Positions 23,630-35,707 of a DNA stretch of 64,000 nt are shown here, piece by piece. Location: positions 1,302,001-1,366,000 of the forward strand of contig JAWWNJ010000066.1 in assembly GCA_037176885.1 (NCBI GenBank), written 5' to 3'. The first letter of the stretch is position 1, and each line of letters starts with the position of its first letter. The notes under the pieces were generated by a model. That model had not been told where the DNA came from, did no database searches, and saw only the letters and a program-made list of their open reading frames with translations. The stretch is from Favolaschia claudopus (taxonomy: Eukaryota; Basidiomycota; Agaricomycetes; Agaricales; Mycenaceae). A program made the position numbers and the translations under genes.

Positions 23630-23680
23630 GTGTAGGGTATGCGGGACGGGCACGGTTTGATTTCCGGCGATCAAAGTCTT
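23630..23680 (+). repeat. dispersed B-box-like repeat, copy 2 (shorter)
   Basis: Same core as 18475-18560 (ggtatgcgggacgggcacgg-tttgatttccggcg) with two transitions. It lacks the cgcggaactcgattgatgcc tail. Confidence 0.5.
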
Positions 23681-24114
23681 CCTTCTGAGTCGATTCTTAT
23701 GTCGACTATAATGTCTACAGCTCGATTCTCCAGCTGATTCTGGGCCGATCCTGAAAATTAGTAGAGATAATTGACTCGGAGATATTCAAGTCAAATTGAA
23801 GTTCTGCAACAATCAATTCTGAGAAGTGATACAGACCACAAGATTGGTGTAGAATTGGTACCAGAATGAAGTTGAAAATTGGTCAATAATTCAATGTTCA
23901 TCCATAACTTGGAATGTGACGGTTTAAGTAAGCTCAACTTGACGTGTTCCTAGGGTCCAGGGAGAGGTATATTAAATGGTAGTGTGAGGTGACGAGTGTT
24001 CAAGGTCGTGACAAGGTCAAGGCATGCGTGGAATGACTTCAAGAGGTCGAGAGAGGCGGCACGGAGTGATAAATGCAAAAAGACAAAGCTGTCATGTGAC
24101 CGTGTTTCCCGGCT

Positions 24115-24185
24115 GAGGCCGGGCATCAATCGAGTTCCGCGGGAAATCGAACCGTGCCCGTCCCGCGTACCCTACTAGGCCGTTC
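24115..24185 (-). repeat. dispersed B-box-like repeat, copy 3 (inverted)
   Basis: Reverse complement carries both the ggtacgcgggacgggcacgg core and the cgcggaactcgattgatgcc tail of copy 1, so copies 1 and 3 form an inverted pair 5.7 kb apart. Confidence 0.55.
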
Positions 24186-24360
24186 TTCCGGCTAGATCTC
24201 AGCGGAAGTATTTCGACAGAGAACTCGTTCAAGAGAGGAAGTGGTTATGTAACGAGCTATCGACGCCTCGCGTTATACGAGAAAGGAATGTATATCATTG
24301 ATACTCCGTGATACTCCGTGCAACGACCGTCCCTTAAGTCAGTTGGATTTCCTTCATCCT

Positions 24361-25784
24361 CTAGCAGTCCATCAGCACCCCATCATACGGTCCTTGACAG
24401 GAAATCGAGTGTTCATTTAGCCCCAATATGTGCACAGTGAGATCTTACCATCGTGGTCGCCCTCGCGGCCCTCGAGTATGTTCGAAACATCTCCTGCAAA
24501 AAGACCAGTCCAAAGAGAAGGAAACGCGAAGATAGTTGCATACCCGTTGTGCATAAACCATTCGTGTTATCCTGACCTGCAGAACAGCCATATACTTAGC
24601 ACGTCAATGAAAAGAGTGGATGCTTAATCGCTTACCGGGGCAAAAACTCCAAACGCCAGAATCCTGCATTTGTGAACATGTGAATAAGGATTCGGTGGAA
24701 CACAAGTCGCGAACCTGGATATGGATTTCGCCGGTCGGATGACGGAAACCTAGGGATCTCCCTATTGCGCATGGATTTAGCTACCGCAGTATGAATTCCC
24801 GAAAGACTGACCGGGAAGAATAGGCACGAAGTCTTCTCTACAGATTGCTGGTCAGTCAAGCTGAACGAAAAGCAGCACAAGGAAGCACAAACTTGTTGTT
24901 GATATGGGTCACCGTATTACCAATGCTTGCGTAGTCTGCGAATGCTTCGTTGCCCACCTAAAGATGGAGACTTCGAACACATTTTTATCTAAGGCGAAGA
25001 GGACGAACCCGAGGCATCCCATAAACAATAGTCTGGAAGGTCACTTCGGGTAGGTGGAGAGGAAGGAACACAGATTCCAGGAGCGCAAGAGCCCCACCTG
25101 TTACATAGTTGCCAAACATTGCTCGACAACTGCAGGCGGAACTCACCCAAACTATGACCAACAAGGGTAACCTTATTAACGCCGAACTGCGTCAATCCAG
25201 TCTGAACAGCGTCAAGGATCTCCGTCGCCGTCCTACAGAAGTCTGTTAGCTACCATTCAAACGAGAAAGTACACTTCACCAACTTAGCGTGCTCATGCAT
25301 GAATCCACTATGCACCTCAATCGAAGTGCTCAAACCTGGGAACAAGTTCGGGTCCAGCGACCCGAGGAAGAAGTCCGCGTCCGTGACGAGAGAAAGGATT
25401 TCACGGGTATCCGTCCCTTGATGGCCTACGATAACCGTCGCAAGACTCTCGTCGACTCCGACATACCAAACTGCACGGCGTCCCCATCACCTCCGGACGC
25501 AATGGGCTGGAAGGCGGGATTCGCGCCTTCGCAGTTCGCTAGAGTATCGTGAGATGAGATGAAAATCGCTCGAGTAGGATGAATTTGAGAAAGAACGAAC
25601 TGCCACAGTTCCAAGCCAAAGTCGAATCAGGGAAGCAGTATGCAGCAGCGGCATAGAACGTGTAGGGTTTGAACGCGCTGATTTGAGCCGGGGAGAGTGT
25701 CGTGATCGCCTGGCGCGCAAACAGAGAAGGTGCAGCGGAAGTGAACGAAGCGAGAGCGAGGACAGCGACAGGAATGAACGCCAT
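24361..25784 (-). pseudogene. class 3 lipase with a one-base frameshift
   Basis: Close paralogue of the lipase at 29984-31472. It has a signal peptide (MAFIPVAVLALASFTSA), AAPSLFARQAITTLSPAQI, the catalytic GHSLG serine elbow, YGMPRVGNEAF, NTVTHINNKEDFVPILPG and the HPTGEIH histidine region. It ends PYDGVLMDC. About ten introns match the paralogue, plus one extra before DVSNILEG. At about 25466-25470 the text reads CAGTTTGGTATGTC where the paralogue has CAGTTTTGG (Gln-Phe-Trp). The missing T moves the frame and brings a stop within 20 codons, although YVGVDESLATVIVGHQGTD continues intact in the other frame. Either a recent pseudogene or a base-calling error. Confidence 0.7.
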
Positions 25785-26753
25785 TGAAAGGACTCTTCCA
25801 GGGATGGTCAAAAGTAGACAACATTCCCAGCATACTTATATGGCGGCCTCGTAGACCCAGCTTGAAGGAAATGAGAAATAGAGCTCTGATTATGATACGT
25901 CCGCATTGCGACTGACTGTTTCTCGATGGCTGGCGAACCACCTGAGCTCATAGTCCATGCACAAACGTGGTTGCCTGGTAGATGAAATTCGAGCTCGCAT
26001 AGCCATATGCCTTGCATGGAAGGCCCGCATTTCTACGGCTGGTGGAGGACAAACTTCTGTTCGGAGTAGCGCAGGAACCACAGCGAAGAGTTGGAAAGTC
26101 TGAAGCCTTTGGAGATGAATAGGAAACGATAACCATCGAGAAGCATACAGGATACGTCGTACGTGTTGGATTGGTGGTGGGGCTTGCTTGACAAATTCCA
26201 ACTTGAAATCTTTGAGATGGGTGTCAGGATCCGTTTGGGGCGATTTTCACAGGGGACGACTTTGATTTCATTGTGCAGCTTCTGAAATAGTATGGGACAC
26301 TTCAAGATTTTGGTAGGATCTGAATCGGGCGTGGGAAGCGTTTTTGGAGGTCGTGGTTCGCGTTCAACAGTAAGTACCATCAGACTCGATCTCATTCGCT
26401 AGTAGTGCAAGCTAGCAGTTTAGCAACATTTCCCCCCCCAGTTTGACCGCAAGCAGGGGAGGGCAAATATCGATCCAGCGACCACTCATGGTGGTGGTTA
26501 ACTGCAAAAAAGCTCGAGTTGTATCGGCCGACGAGTTCCGAACGAATCTGAATCTTGCTTCGCAGCCTTTGTTTTCTTATACTACGGCGGAGAGGCCCCT
26601 TTGTGGTCAAACGCTTGAATTCGACAGCGAATATACGAGTACATAATTTACATGAATGCCAGAATAAAATGAAATGCAACAAAATCATCATCCAGGGTAG
26701 CGAGGAACGAGCTACAAGTTGTAGCGTCTGTCTTAGAGAGATTACATCCACGG
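25785..26753. other. intergenic, no supported gene
   Basis: 5' flank of the lipase (with its TATA box) and 3' flank of the GH5 gene. Open frames here are short and show no domain or consistent splicing. Confidence 0.45.
25836..25841 (-). promoter_or_regulatory. TATA-like box of the minus-strand lipase
   Basis: TATAAG on the minus strand, about 52 bp before the start at 25784. Confidence 0.4.
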
Positions 26754-28941
26754 TCAAGCGCTTGCATCCATGAACGGCGCGCAGACGTTCGGATCGTGGA
26801 GCTGGGACGGGTCTTTGGTGAGATACCCAAGGCGGACGCCTTCCAGGTAAGACCTGCCGTGGGGTTCAAAACCAACTGAGTACGCATTGAGAATCACACA
26901 AACCACTCGCGCGACAGATTCCCTGCAAGCGCCGACTTCTCCACCTTGAAGTTCCAGAACTTTCGCGGTTCAGGACATGCGTGCGTTCGCAGGATTCATA
27001 GCCAAGAACTTACAATCCATCCAGCACCTTTGCTATACGCCAACTTCTGCGCGTCAGCCCACTGCCTTAGGAACTGGTCCGTGGCGGTGAATTGTACAGG
27101 TAGTCCCCATTCTGTGTGAGGGTGAGCGGTGTCATAGATCTGAACTCGTCGAGAACTTGGTTTACCTCCGAACCAAAGCGGGCTGTTCCCTAGGACCGCG
27201 TCGTTGTGCACGCGAGGGAGGTCTGCAATGTCACATCAGGATTTTCGGATGAATGGAGAAGGAAGCGAAACGGAGAGATAGGCCAAGACTGACTGCATAT
27301 ACTGGTGAGGTACGCGGTTGGGTTGGGATCCGCTACACCCTGGATGCAAGTTTTGCAGCCACACAACGAGACGGGTTACATATGATACTCACGCCGAACC
27401 TGGAAATGAGTGAGCTAAACATAGAATATGGGTGTGTGTGGATTCAGACTCACACGTAGTATAAATGATTATCGTATCCTTGAGGTCCAATCGCGGCGTC
27501 GGCAGGATTGGCAGGGTTGTTAAATTGCCAATTGATATCCATGAAACTAGATAGATCAGCCAATCAGTTACAATACTTCACTGAATGCAGCAAGCATACT
27601 TGGTAACGAGCGAAGTCCTCCTCCTCGACAGCCCAAACACCCCCATCTCCAACAAAATCGGCGCCGCATCCAGCAACACCGAAATGACCTCTGGCGTAAA
27701 CAGCGCACTTGGCTTCACATTACCTAACATCGCGGTGAAATTCCCATCCGCAGGTGCAGGCAAGACAAACGGGAAACCCGGCGCGGGGACACCCAAGAGG
27801 AACTCCGTGGCGCGGACGACGCGAACGAAGTTCTTTTGGAAGTCGCCGTAGCCGGGGGTTTGCGTGGCGTCCATGATGGGTTCGTTGACGGCCTCGATGG
27901 CGGCGACGGTGGGGGTGAAGGATGTGTCGAGGTGGAAGAGAGTCGTCATCACGGAGGTCCAGATTAAAGCGCGGTGGTAGTTGTGTTGGGTCTATGCATG
28001 CATATGAGTATGAGTTTCGTGATGGGAGAATAGTGGGGAAGGAGATGCGTACATAGAACTGGACGTCCGACGTGCACTTGCCGGTGAACATCTGATTGGG
28101 AGTTTGAACTCCTGAAATATTTATCAGCACATTATGAAGAACTGAGGCTCAATAGTAGTACTAACCCGGGAGGGCATGATGGTCCAGAATGGCGACGATG
28201 CCGGCTTTCTGAAGCTGTTTCAATCCACGTCGCTGCGTACGATTGAGACGGTATTGCTCAAAACAAGGGGACAGACAAGGCTCACTAGTTGAGCAAGACC
28301 ACCTCGTGGATAGAATTCGGTCTTCCGATCGACTAGTTGTTCCACAATCCAGTAGCCGAGCTAATCGACGAAAAAATATCATAAGATACGTAGAGTTGAA
28401 GGCAGAGAAAAGAGCATGCCGGGATGCGAACGGTATTGATCCCAGCATCGACCAAAGCATCTACGTCGGCTTGGTTGAACCAAGATGACCTGTGAGGTAA
28501 CATATTCGCAAGGGGTATTTTTGGTATGTAGCGGTTTACCAATGTTTCGCGAAAATCTCATCAACAGTATGCGGATAAGCCTTTGCGAAGGCGCTACAAG
28601 TAAGTGAGTCAGAATCATGGCAAAGGGCACTTGGGATGTTTACAATTCAGTGGCGATGCAGGAAGAACAGTCGCTGCACTGTTCGCCGCCCATATCCAGC
28701 CATTCTGTCGTATGATATGAAGGCACTGAATTCATCGAGAGGTAATTAGCATACCCTGTGGTAACATCCACGACTCTAAGACGAGCCTAGGACAGACTCA
28801 GAGAGCAAATAATATCCTGTGAACGAGCGAGTACCAAGACCCTAAATTGACGCCATAAATCTTGCTGGGTAGTCCAGGCAATCCAGCAAGGGCGAGACGG
28901 ATGAAAAGGAACAGCTGGAACAGGGTAATGCTAGCATGCAT
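26754..28941 (-). CDS. secreted GH5 glycoside hydrolase (exo-beta-1,3-glucanase type)
   Basis: A dozen or so short exons on the minus strand encode a GH5 enzyme. A signal peptide (ITLFQLFLFIRLALAG) is followed by IYGVNLGSW, LESWMLPQEWLDMGG with a cysteine-rich CSDCSSC, and FAKHW. Next are GINTVRIPLGYWIVEQL and GIVAILDHHALPG. The acid/base glutamate lies in VAAIEAVNEPIMDA. The nucleophile is in SPLWFGEWGLPVQF, split by an intron (G|GTAAAC...ACACAG|AA). Near the end are WADAQKLAYSKGAGWIFWNFKVE and a C-terminal APFMDASA. The family cleaves beta-1,3- or beta-1,6-glucans from fungal walls. Both catalytic residues are present. Individual exon ends were not all fixed, but no frame-breaking change was seen. 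Confidence 0.82.
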
Positions 28942-29983
28942 CGTGCAAATGCAGCTGACTATTAGCACTGTAGCAGGATTGAAAGTACATCATCCTTATT
29001 CTTATACGTTGATGTTAAGAGCCCTCTAGCGCCTCAGATGGCTGTAACGCGACACGGGAGTCGGGAACTGAGGCGATTAGGCTCAGACCCGAGATAGAGA
29101 AGAGCAAGAACATGTCGGTGACTGAGAAACTCTGAGAAAGTTGTCTTCGCCGTCCCTCGAGATTGACCGGAGCAAACACCAAGTAGGAATACTGAGGTCA
29201 AGAAGGGGGCAAGCATCGTCAGCCGACCACAACGACCACGACGTTCAGGAACAAAGAACACTACAACAGCGGCAGAGAAGACTCGGAGTTCCAATGGTTG
29301 CGTCGGTCAGCCCCGGCCGACCGACGCACTACTGTCGGCCGAAATTGGCGACTTTTCCCATGCTGCTTTCTCTTTCTCTTCCAACCCCCCAAGTTCTGGG
29401 ACACCTGCCTTGTGCAATTCGCTGTAATAAGCCACGAATTAATCCAACCTTCTCGTTGTTCTCTGCCGCCTCCGATGCGCTCAATCTCTCAGCCCGATTC
29501 TCTGCCTTTGCAGACGCCGTTGTGTCGCGCCAGGTCGCGCCACGCTTACCGGTAGGATATCATATGATGCTGCTCGCATCCTCTACAATATTCTCGTCAT
29601 AACTGCAAATGACCATGCACCCACATGCTACCGACTGAAAATAACCTGCAAGTTCTAATTTGGATACGGTTTATTGTTTCGCTGGCATCGCTGCGCACCG
29701 GAAGAAGATCGTATAACCATGCTTTCCTCCGCACAAATCCGCTACGACGGACTTTGACGGATAGAAGGAAGAGAGATTCTGAGGGTGTATGCTGATCTGG
29801 TTGGACCTCTGCCCCCACGTTCGTCAGACTCGAGTGAGAGTTTTCTTTGTTCAAGGCGTTGTCGGACCATCAGAGAACATTCAACAATCGAACAGCACAG
29901 CGTATCATGACTTCTGTTCCCCATGGTCTGTCTCCGTGGACCATGCTTAAATGCGAGGATGCGATGTCCGGAGAGTCTCTCAG
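28942..29983. other. intergenic between divergent GH5 and lipase genes
   Basis: Shared upstream region of the minus-strand GH5 and the plus-strand lipase. It holds the GH5 TATA box. The open frames around 29141-29602 show no domain. Confidence 0.5.
29001..29006 (-). promoter_or_regulatory. TATA-like box of the minus-strand GH5 gene
   Basis: TATAAG on the minus strand about 60 bp before the start at 28941. Confidence 0.4.
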
Positions 29984-31472
29984 ATGGCGCCTCTAGCTGC
30001 AGTTCTTCTCAGTCTTGCTTCGCTCGCGGCCGCAGCACCGTCTCTGAGCCAGCGCCAGGCCATAACGACTCTCACGACAGCGCAGATTAGCTCGTTCAAA
30101 CCCTACTCATTCTATGCCGCTGCTGGGTACTGCTCGCCCGCCTCGACTTTGGCCTGGAATTGCGGGGGTCCGTCTGCGTCAGTTCATCCGACTGTTCAGT
30201 GTATCATTCATTCCTCCAGCGAAATGCCAAGGAGCGAATCCTACATTCAAACCCGTCGCGTCCGGAGGTAATGGCGGCTCAGTCCAGTTTTGGTTTGTGG
30301 GAGTAGACCCAACGCTTGAGACTGTGATTGTCTCACACCAGGGGACGGATCCTTCGTGCGATCTTTCACATATGAGTAGACACATTGCTAACAGAATATT
30401 CCAGTGAGATGTGAGTAAATGGCAATATGTATGACTTTATTCCGTAGTGACCCAATACGCACGCACCAGCCTTTCACTCGTCACAGATTCTGACTTTTTC
30501 CTCGGGTCTCTCGATTCGAGTCTGTTCCCCGGCGTCAGTTCCTCAGTCGAGGTGCACAGTGGATTTAGGGATGAACAAGCCCAGTGCGTGCTACGTGGTC
30601 ATCATTTTTATGTCACCTCACATGATGGCCACAGGACCGCGCCTCAGATCCTCGCAGCAGTTCAGACTGCGTTGGCTCAGTCCGGCGTCAAAAAGGTTAC
30701 TTTGGTCGGTCACAGCCTAGGTGCGTTTATTTTTTACATGCCTGCATTGTTGCTTAAACCCTTCATAGGCGGTGCTATCGCACTCATCGACTCCATCTAT
30801 CTCCCGCTCCACATCACGGGCGTGACATTCCAAACGATTGTCTATGGACTGCCTCGAGTGCGTTCCCTTGGCCTCACTCGACAATGTAATTGAGGATCGT
30901 TTGATATAGGTGGGAAATCAAGCGTTTACCGACCTCGCAAGTGCCGGGAACACCGTAACGCATATAAATAACAAGTACGGTCTCCCGGCTGTTGCAAAGC
31001 GTGCATTCTGTTAGACTATTGATCACCATTCCTCCTGCAGGGAAGATATTGTCCCAATTCTTCCAGGTTCGGATTTAGCTTTCGCGGGTCGTCAACTGGT
31101 CTTAACCCGTCGTTGTATAGGAAAGTTCCTCGGCTTTCATCACCCCACAGGAGAAATCCACATTCAGGTTTGTGGCCTGAACGATTTCATAAGCGTGTAT
31201 TACTTAAAACACTCGTGTAGGATTCTGGCGGGTGGGATGCCTGCCCGGGTAATTTCGAATCCAGGGTCGAAGTTCTCCTCTGACGGCTTGTCTGTACTCC
31301 AGGGCAAGATAACCCCAGCACGTTATGCACGACGGGAGACGTTCCAAATATTTTGGAGGGCGATGAGAGTGATCATGATGGTATGTCCTTATCTTTTCAC
31401 AACATGCAGCGAACGGTGAGATCATCCCTGACAGGGCCTTACGATGGCGTAGAGATGAGTTCGAGTTGTTAG
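29984..31472 (+). CDS. secreted class 3 lipase
   Basis: Eleven exons (29984-30167, 30220-30355, 30470-30583, 30635-30720, 30769-30857, 30910-30974, 31041-31066, 31121-31167, 31221-31248, 31303-31380, 31435-31472) give 296 aa in frame. A signal peptide (MAPLAAVLLSLASLAAA) is followed by ISSFKPYSFYAAAGYC, FWFVGVDPTLETVIVSHQGTDP and DSDFFLGSLD. The nucleophile is in VTLVGHSLGGAIAL, then YGLPRVGNQAF and INNKEDIVPILPG, with the likely catalytic Asp and His in EDIVP and FHHPTGEIH. The tail ends GPYDGVEMSSSC. This is the fungal extracellular triacylglycerol lipase family (Pfam Lipase_3). It is the intact partner of the frameshifted copy at 24361-25784. The 114-nt intron after TDPS is the longest; an alternative splice there is possible. 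Confidence 0.88.
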
Positions 31473-32101
31473 TCGGGTCGGGGCATGGAAATAACGGACT
31501 ACTCCGCTATAGCTACTAAGCGTTCCATCTTCTCTTCGGGTTTCGGCGTGCAGTCTTCGTTTGGCAACATTGTATAGCCCTGCTCCCATTCCTCGACCCA
31601 TGTTCAGATGAACATGCATTCAGTTTCGGTGACGAATCCCTGGTCTTTGGATGTCACCAAGGTAGTGCTCACTGGAAAGTCTATGAGACGGACTCCGGAA
31701 ATTGTCTCGTCTTTGGCGCCATGGAGATGAGCTGCGAAGGAGGCTCTATTTCCCTGACTTCATGTGCCAAGAAAACCACAAAGAAGTTCGTGGATGTTCC
31801 TTCGTGCCGTGGTAGATAGCATTCCTTCAAGCAGCTTCGGGGTCTTCTGGTTCCCAACCAGTGTGTCCAAGTTGACGGAGCGAGAAAATAAGCGAAAAGT
31901 GCGCAGAGCCCCTATTTTACGCGATGTGAAATCAATTACCCAAATCCGGAAATTATGCAACGTCTCGCGATCTTTTTGGGATCGGGCCAATAAACGCCCA
32001 TCCTCCTCTCCTGTGCTGGGCTGTCGATTTTTTTGAAAGGTTTTCAAGGCACGAAGAGGCCGAAAAAAAGGAAGCTCTCTTGCTTATGTCACCATGCGAC
32101 G

Positions 32102-32109
32102 TGACGTCA
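32102..32109. promoter_or_regulatory. CRE-like site TGACGTCA
   Basis: Perfect 8-bp ATF/CREB palindrome, 154 bp before the start of the GH5 gene. In fungi such sites bind bZIP factors. A single copy can occur by chance. Confidence 0.4.
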
Positions 32110-32233
32110 ATCCTTGGCCGATTGCTGCGCTTTTCTGCGCTCGCCTTCAACTACTGACAACCACTGTCAGTCTACAACCTCTTGGTGACTGTAGACTTCG
32201 TATTCGATCTTTGGCAGCTCTCTTCTTATCTCA

Positions 32234-32239
32234 TATAAG
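32234..32239 (+). promoter_or_regulatory. TATA-like box of the plus-strand GH5 gene
   Basis: TATAAG 24 bp before the ATG at 32263. This is close for a TATA box, so the leader would be very short or a downstream start is used. Confidence 0.3.
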
Positions 32240-32262
32240 CTTGAACAATCTCAATCAGCCAA

Positions 32263-34133
32263 ATGCGAAAATTTGGCAGGAAACTCGCCTCAAGTGCCAT
32301 GCAAAAGCTTTCAGGAACATCAGAGCCGGAGACCAGTGGAACTCCGTTACCTGATCTGCACACAAATCTGGAAAGGTCTATCTATCGGTATAGAAAACAG
32401 CGCGGAGTGAATCTTGGTAAGAATTTGCTCGGAAGCGTCGACCACATATTCAGCAATCCATCGGACAGGATCATGGTTTGTTCATGAGCGATGGATAAAT
32501 GATGCGCCGTTTGCATCAGCCGCTCCTCCAGCTCAGAGCGATCTCGACATCGCACGCGGAGAAAATGCTCAATCCATTCTCGAGGCTCACTGGGACAGTT
32601 GGGTGACTGAATCCGACATGGCCTGGCTAGCTGAGCGCGGAATCAACACTGTCCGAATTCCTGTATGTGATCCAGGCACCTGAAGCATCTCTTTGATCGA
32701 TTTTTCAGATCGGATACTACCATCTTTGCGGGGTGGATCAGTCTGTGCTCGCAGGTACAGATTTTGAGAGCCATCACGATATTTTTGCAGGGGCATGGGT
32801 TCGTTGCCGCTACCAAGGAATACAAATCTGAAATATCTGACTTGTCCTTGGACCGGTAGGCTCGAGTAATCCATGCTATCGAGATGGCTGGCCAAGCAGG
32901 ACTCGGCGTCCTGGTAGGTGGGTGAATAATCATGCACCAAAGCCACCCTGAGCTTTCCCCCATAAATACTTCCAATGAAGACCTTCACGCGGCGCCGGGC
33001 AAGCAAAATGGCGACGCTCATGCCGGAACATCCAACCCTCCAACATTCTTCAAAAATCACAGGCATCGCGAGCACACAATTCACGTACTTCGCACGCTGG
33101 TGACCCATCTGAATGTCCACAATCCTCCTTTGACGAACGTCGTCGGAGTCGAGCTTCTCAATGAACCTCAACCGTCCGGCGCCGATGGAGATTTGAAAGA
33201 GTGGTATTCCGCCGCAATGAAAGCCATCGGGGCGCTCGATCCGACGCTCCCGCTCTACCTCAGTGACTGTTGGAAGACCGAACAGTATGCGGAGTATATC
33301 AAGTCCACCGGTCACCCATCGCTTCTTGTTCTCGACCATCATCTCTACCGTTGCTTCACCTCTTCCGACATTTCGACGCCGGCACACGAGCACGCGCGGT
33401 CACTCACCGACGAGAATGCGGAGACCCCGCGTATGTTTGCCCGAGTCGCAGAGTTGCTAGACTCCGCCGGTGCGGGCCTCGTCGTTGGCGAGTGGTCGGC
33501 TGCTCTCAATCCTGGGTCCTTGACTGGGTCTCCCGACGATGCAAAGAAGTACGTCTCCGCGCAATTACAGTTGTTCGAAAAGTATTGCTCGGGGTACTTT
33601 TTCTGGACGTACAAAAAGCCAGGATGGGATCAAGGATGGTGTTTCCGCGACGCTGTACAGAGCGGCGCTTTCCCTGCGAGGGTAGGGCTTTTTGCGTTGA
33701 GAAGCTTTGAGGCAGATCTGGAGCGCCAGACGCAGGCACTAGACGTCGTCAGAACGAAAGCCTATAGTGAGTGTGTCTGCTGTACGTGAGTCGTCTTCGT
33801 CTAATTTGTGCCAGATGAGCACACGGGATATTGGTCTCAATTTCCTGGAAATTACAAGCATGAGCGCTTTGCAGACGGGTTCAGCATTGGGTGGGGAGAT
33901 GCATACGCGTTCCTCACGTCCAGTAGCCGCCTGGATCGTCCGGTCTCTGAGCTTGCGTTCCTTGGCGCATGGGCAAGATCCAAGACCAAAGACATGTCAA
34001 ATTTCTGGGAATTTGGTAGGCCTCTCGCATTTTGCAAGTGACCGAAATCGTTTTCTGAGCCTCCTGTTCAGAACATGGTTTCAAACAAGGCGTCCGCGCA
34101 GCAAGGAGTGATTTCCAAGAAAATTATTGCTGA
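32263..34133 (+). CDS. GH5 exo-beta-1,3-glucanase-like protein, cytosolic or wall-bound
   Basis: Seven exons (32263-32416, 32469-32662, 32709-32798, 32860-32917, 32981-33766, 33815-34015, 34072-34133) give 514 aa in frame. Landmarks are RGVNLGSWFVHERW, GINTVRIPIGYYHL, GLGVLVDLHAAPGKQNGDAH, VVGVELLNEP (acid/base Glu), LVLDHHLYR and AGLVVGEWSAAL (nucleophile Glu). YFFWTYKK contains the substrate-stacking Trp. The last 80 residues (FADGFSIGWGDAYAFL...) form the extra domain seen in many basidiomycete relatives. There is no signal peptide, so the product is probably intracellular or secreted by another route. It is only a distant relative of the GH5 at 26754-28941. Confidence 0.88.
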
Positions 34134-34266
34134 TGCTGATGTTGTGATGCTAGCTATGTTACAATTGACTTTGTATGCGTACGAGTAAATACATATATAA
34201 GATAACCAAATGTACAATTAATTGTCCAAATGAACGGTCAAATAGCAATGTGCATTGTGTTCAGCG

Positions 34267-35707
34267 TCACGGTGTGTCTCGTCCAATTACCCACAAGTCC
34301 GTGTCGTCAATAGCTTGATCTACGATGAGGGAATGTCGCCGCAAAATCTCCTCGTCAGTTGGAAGCGCTTTTCTGCGCAAGTCTAGAATTCTGGAAATGT
34401 CTTAGTATCCGGCATAAACAGGGAACAAAAAAAAAGCACAATCGACAAGCCATAAGATTGGATATAACGAGGATGTACGGTAGACCGATTCCATTGTAAA
34501 GAGTTCGAGGACTGCCCGGAGTCAGCCGATATCGAATAAGCAAACGAATGACGAACCTGAAGTATAGGCCAAGCGCAATAGCATGCACACCCAGCACGAT
34601 AGCGAATGAACCAAGTCCTGTGCCACCTAATTAAACCGAGTCCGGTGTATATTAACTGACACATACCTTGACTGATAAAGATGCGTCCTAAGGAACCTTG
34701 TGTGCTGCGTATCTGCACGCAATACAGGATTATGATCGACAATGAAACCAAATCCATGACCAGAGACGCGCTCTTCGGCAACATTAGGATCTTATCGGTA
34801 TAACACAACGAGGGCATACCAAAGCAATCTAATGGCATCCTCAGTCCATCTGTCCGCCACAAAGAGAATCGACTCACGACCAAACGTTGATTACCATTGC
34901 CTTCCGGATAGTCCGGGAAACAACCAGTGCCCCCCAAGATCGCGTACGTGAGGTCTGGCAAATTTGACGCGTTGAAGCAGAAAAACCATATGTCGATTCC
35001 GACCAGCGCCGCGTAGAATAGAAGCAGGAGGACGAGCACCCGAAGCCTGCGACCGGCAAATGCGTATGCGCGCATCAACATCACGGCTGTAAAGAGAGAC
35101 AATTCAGGACGGGAATTGGAACCACATGCTAGAGCTTATGTACCGGGAGCAAATAATTGCTGTCATGTCCACATGAGATTAATGATGAATTAGGCTAAGG
35201 ATGAGAACGCAAGTACCATGGGGAGAAGAAGGCTGGTCACAGTCTGTGTCAACTTCGAGCAAGTTTGGGCAGTGTGGTCGCCAGCTGGAAATCGACTGTC
35301 GGTAATGGATAATGTGACGAGAAAGTTCGACGCACCATAGGCATATATGACCACCGGCCACAGTAATAAGTTGTAGTACCTCGAATGAGACTAAGTCGGG
35401 GCTCTGGCCATCCTCCTCGAGACATACCTGCATAGGAGGTACGCGACTTTGATTGAATTCCAGCGAGAAGGATATATCTAAGGAAGAGTTTAGACTTGAA
35501 TTCTGCCCGCAATTTGGCCTGCGTACTAATTCAACCTCCGTGGGCAGCCTGTGGAACCTCGAGCGTTAATCAAGAGCAGTGAAGATAAAATAAAACAAAG
35601 GAGACGCACAATTCAAGCCACTCATATAGGGAGAGAACATGCACACTCAACACTCCATTTCTGACGATGCGGATGGTGTTCAATTTGAACGCGGCGGTGG
35701 GGTCCAT
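34267..35707 (-). CDS. DUF6533-type seven-helix membrane protein
   Basis: A chain of short exons gives the standard agaricomycete arrangement. First comes VHVLSLYEWLELLPTEVEL, then IYPSRWNSIKVAYLLCRYYNLLLWPVVIYAYG (the DUF6533 core, split across exons). Next is a TAQTCSKLTQTV segment, then helices in SLFTAVMLMRAYAFAGRRLRVL and LLLFYAALVGIDIWFF, MDLVSLSIIILYCVQIRS, and a last helix GLPYILVISNLMACRL. A polar cytosolic tail ends VIGRDTP. The stop is at 34267. The start at 35707 (MDPTAAFKLN) fits a TATA box 60 bp upstream. Members are abundant in mushrooms and have no known function; a receptor role is only a guess. Confidence 0.78.

Larger units (their letters stand above)
21664..24360. other. 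repeat-rich intergenic region
   Basis: No gene supported. Contents: a GC-rich stretch (21900-22200), a perfect agatcaga-ctaa-tctgatct palindrome near 22266-22285, the right arm of the AT-rich inverted repeat with a T run, two similar hairpins at 23051-23178 and two copies of the B-box repeat. Confidence 0.55.
31473..32262. other. intergenic with GH5 promoter
   Basis: No gene seen. The distal part contains a CRE-like palindrome and a TATA-like box serving the GH5 gene at 32263. Confidence 0.5.

Noticed and set aside
32587..33393. 268-codon frame on the minus strand
   Set aside because: It is the antisense shadow of the main exon of the GH5 gene, whose catalytic motifs read on the plus strand.
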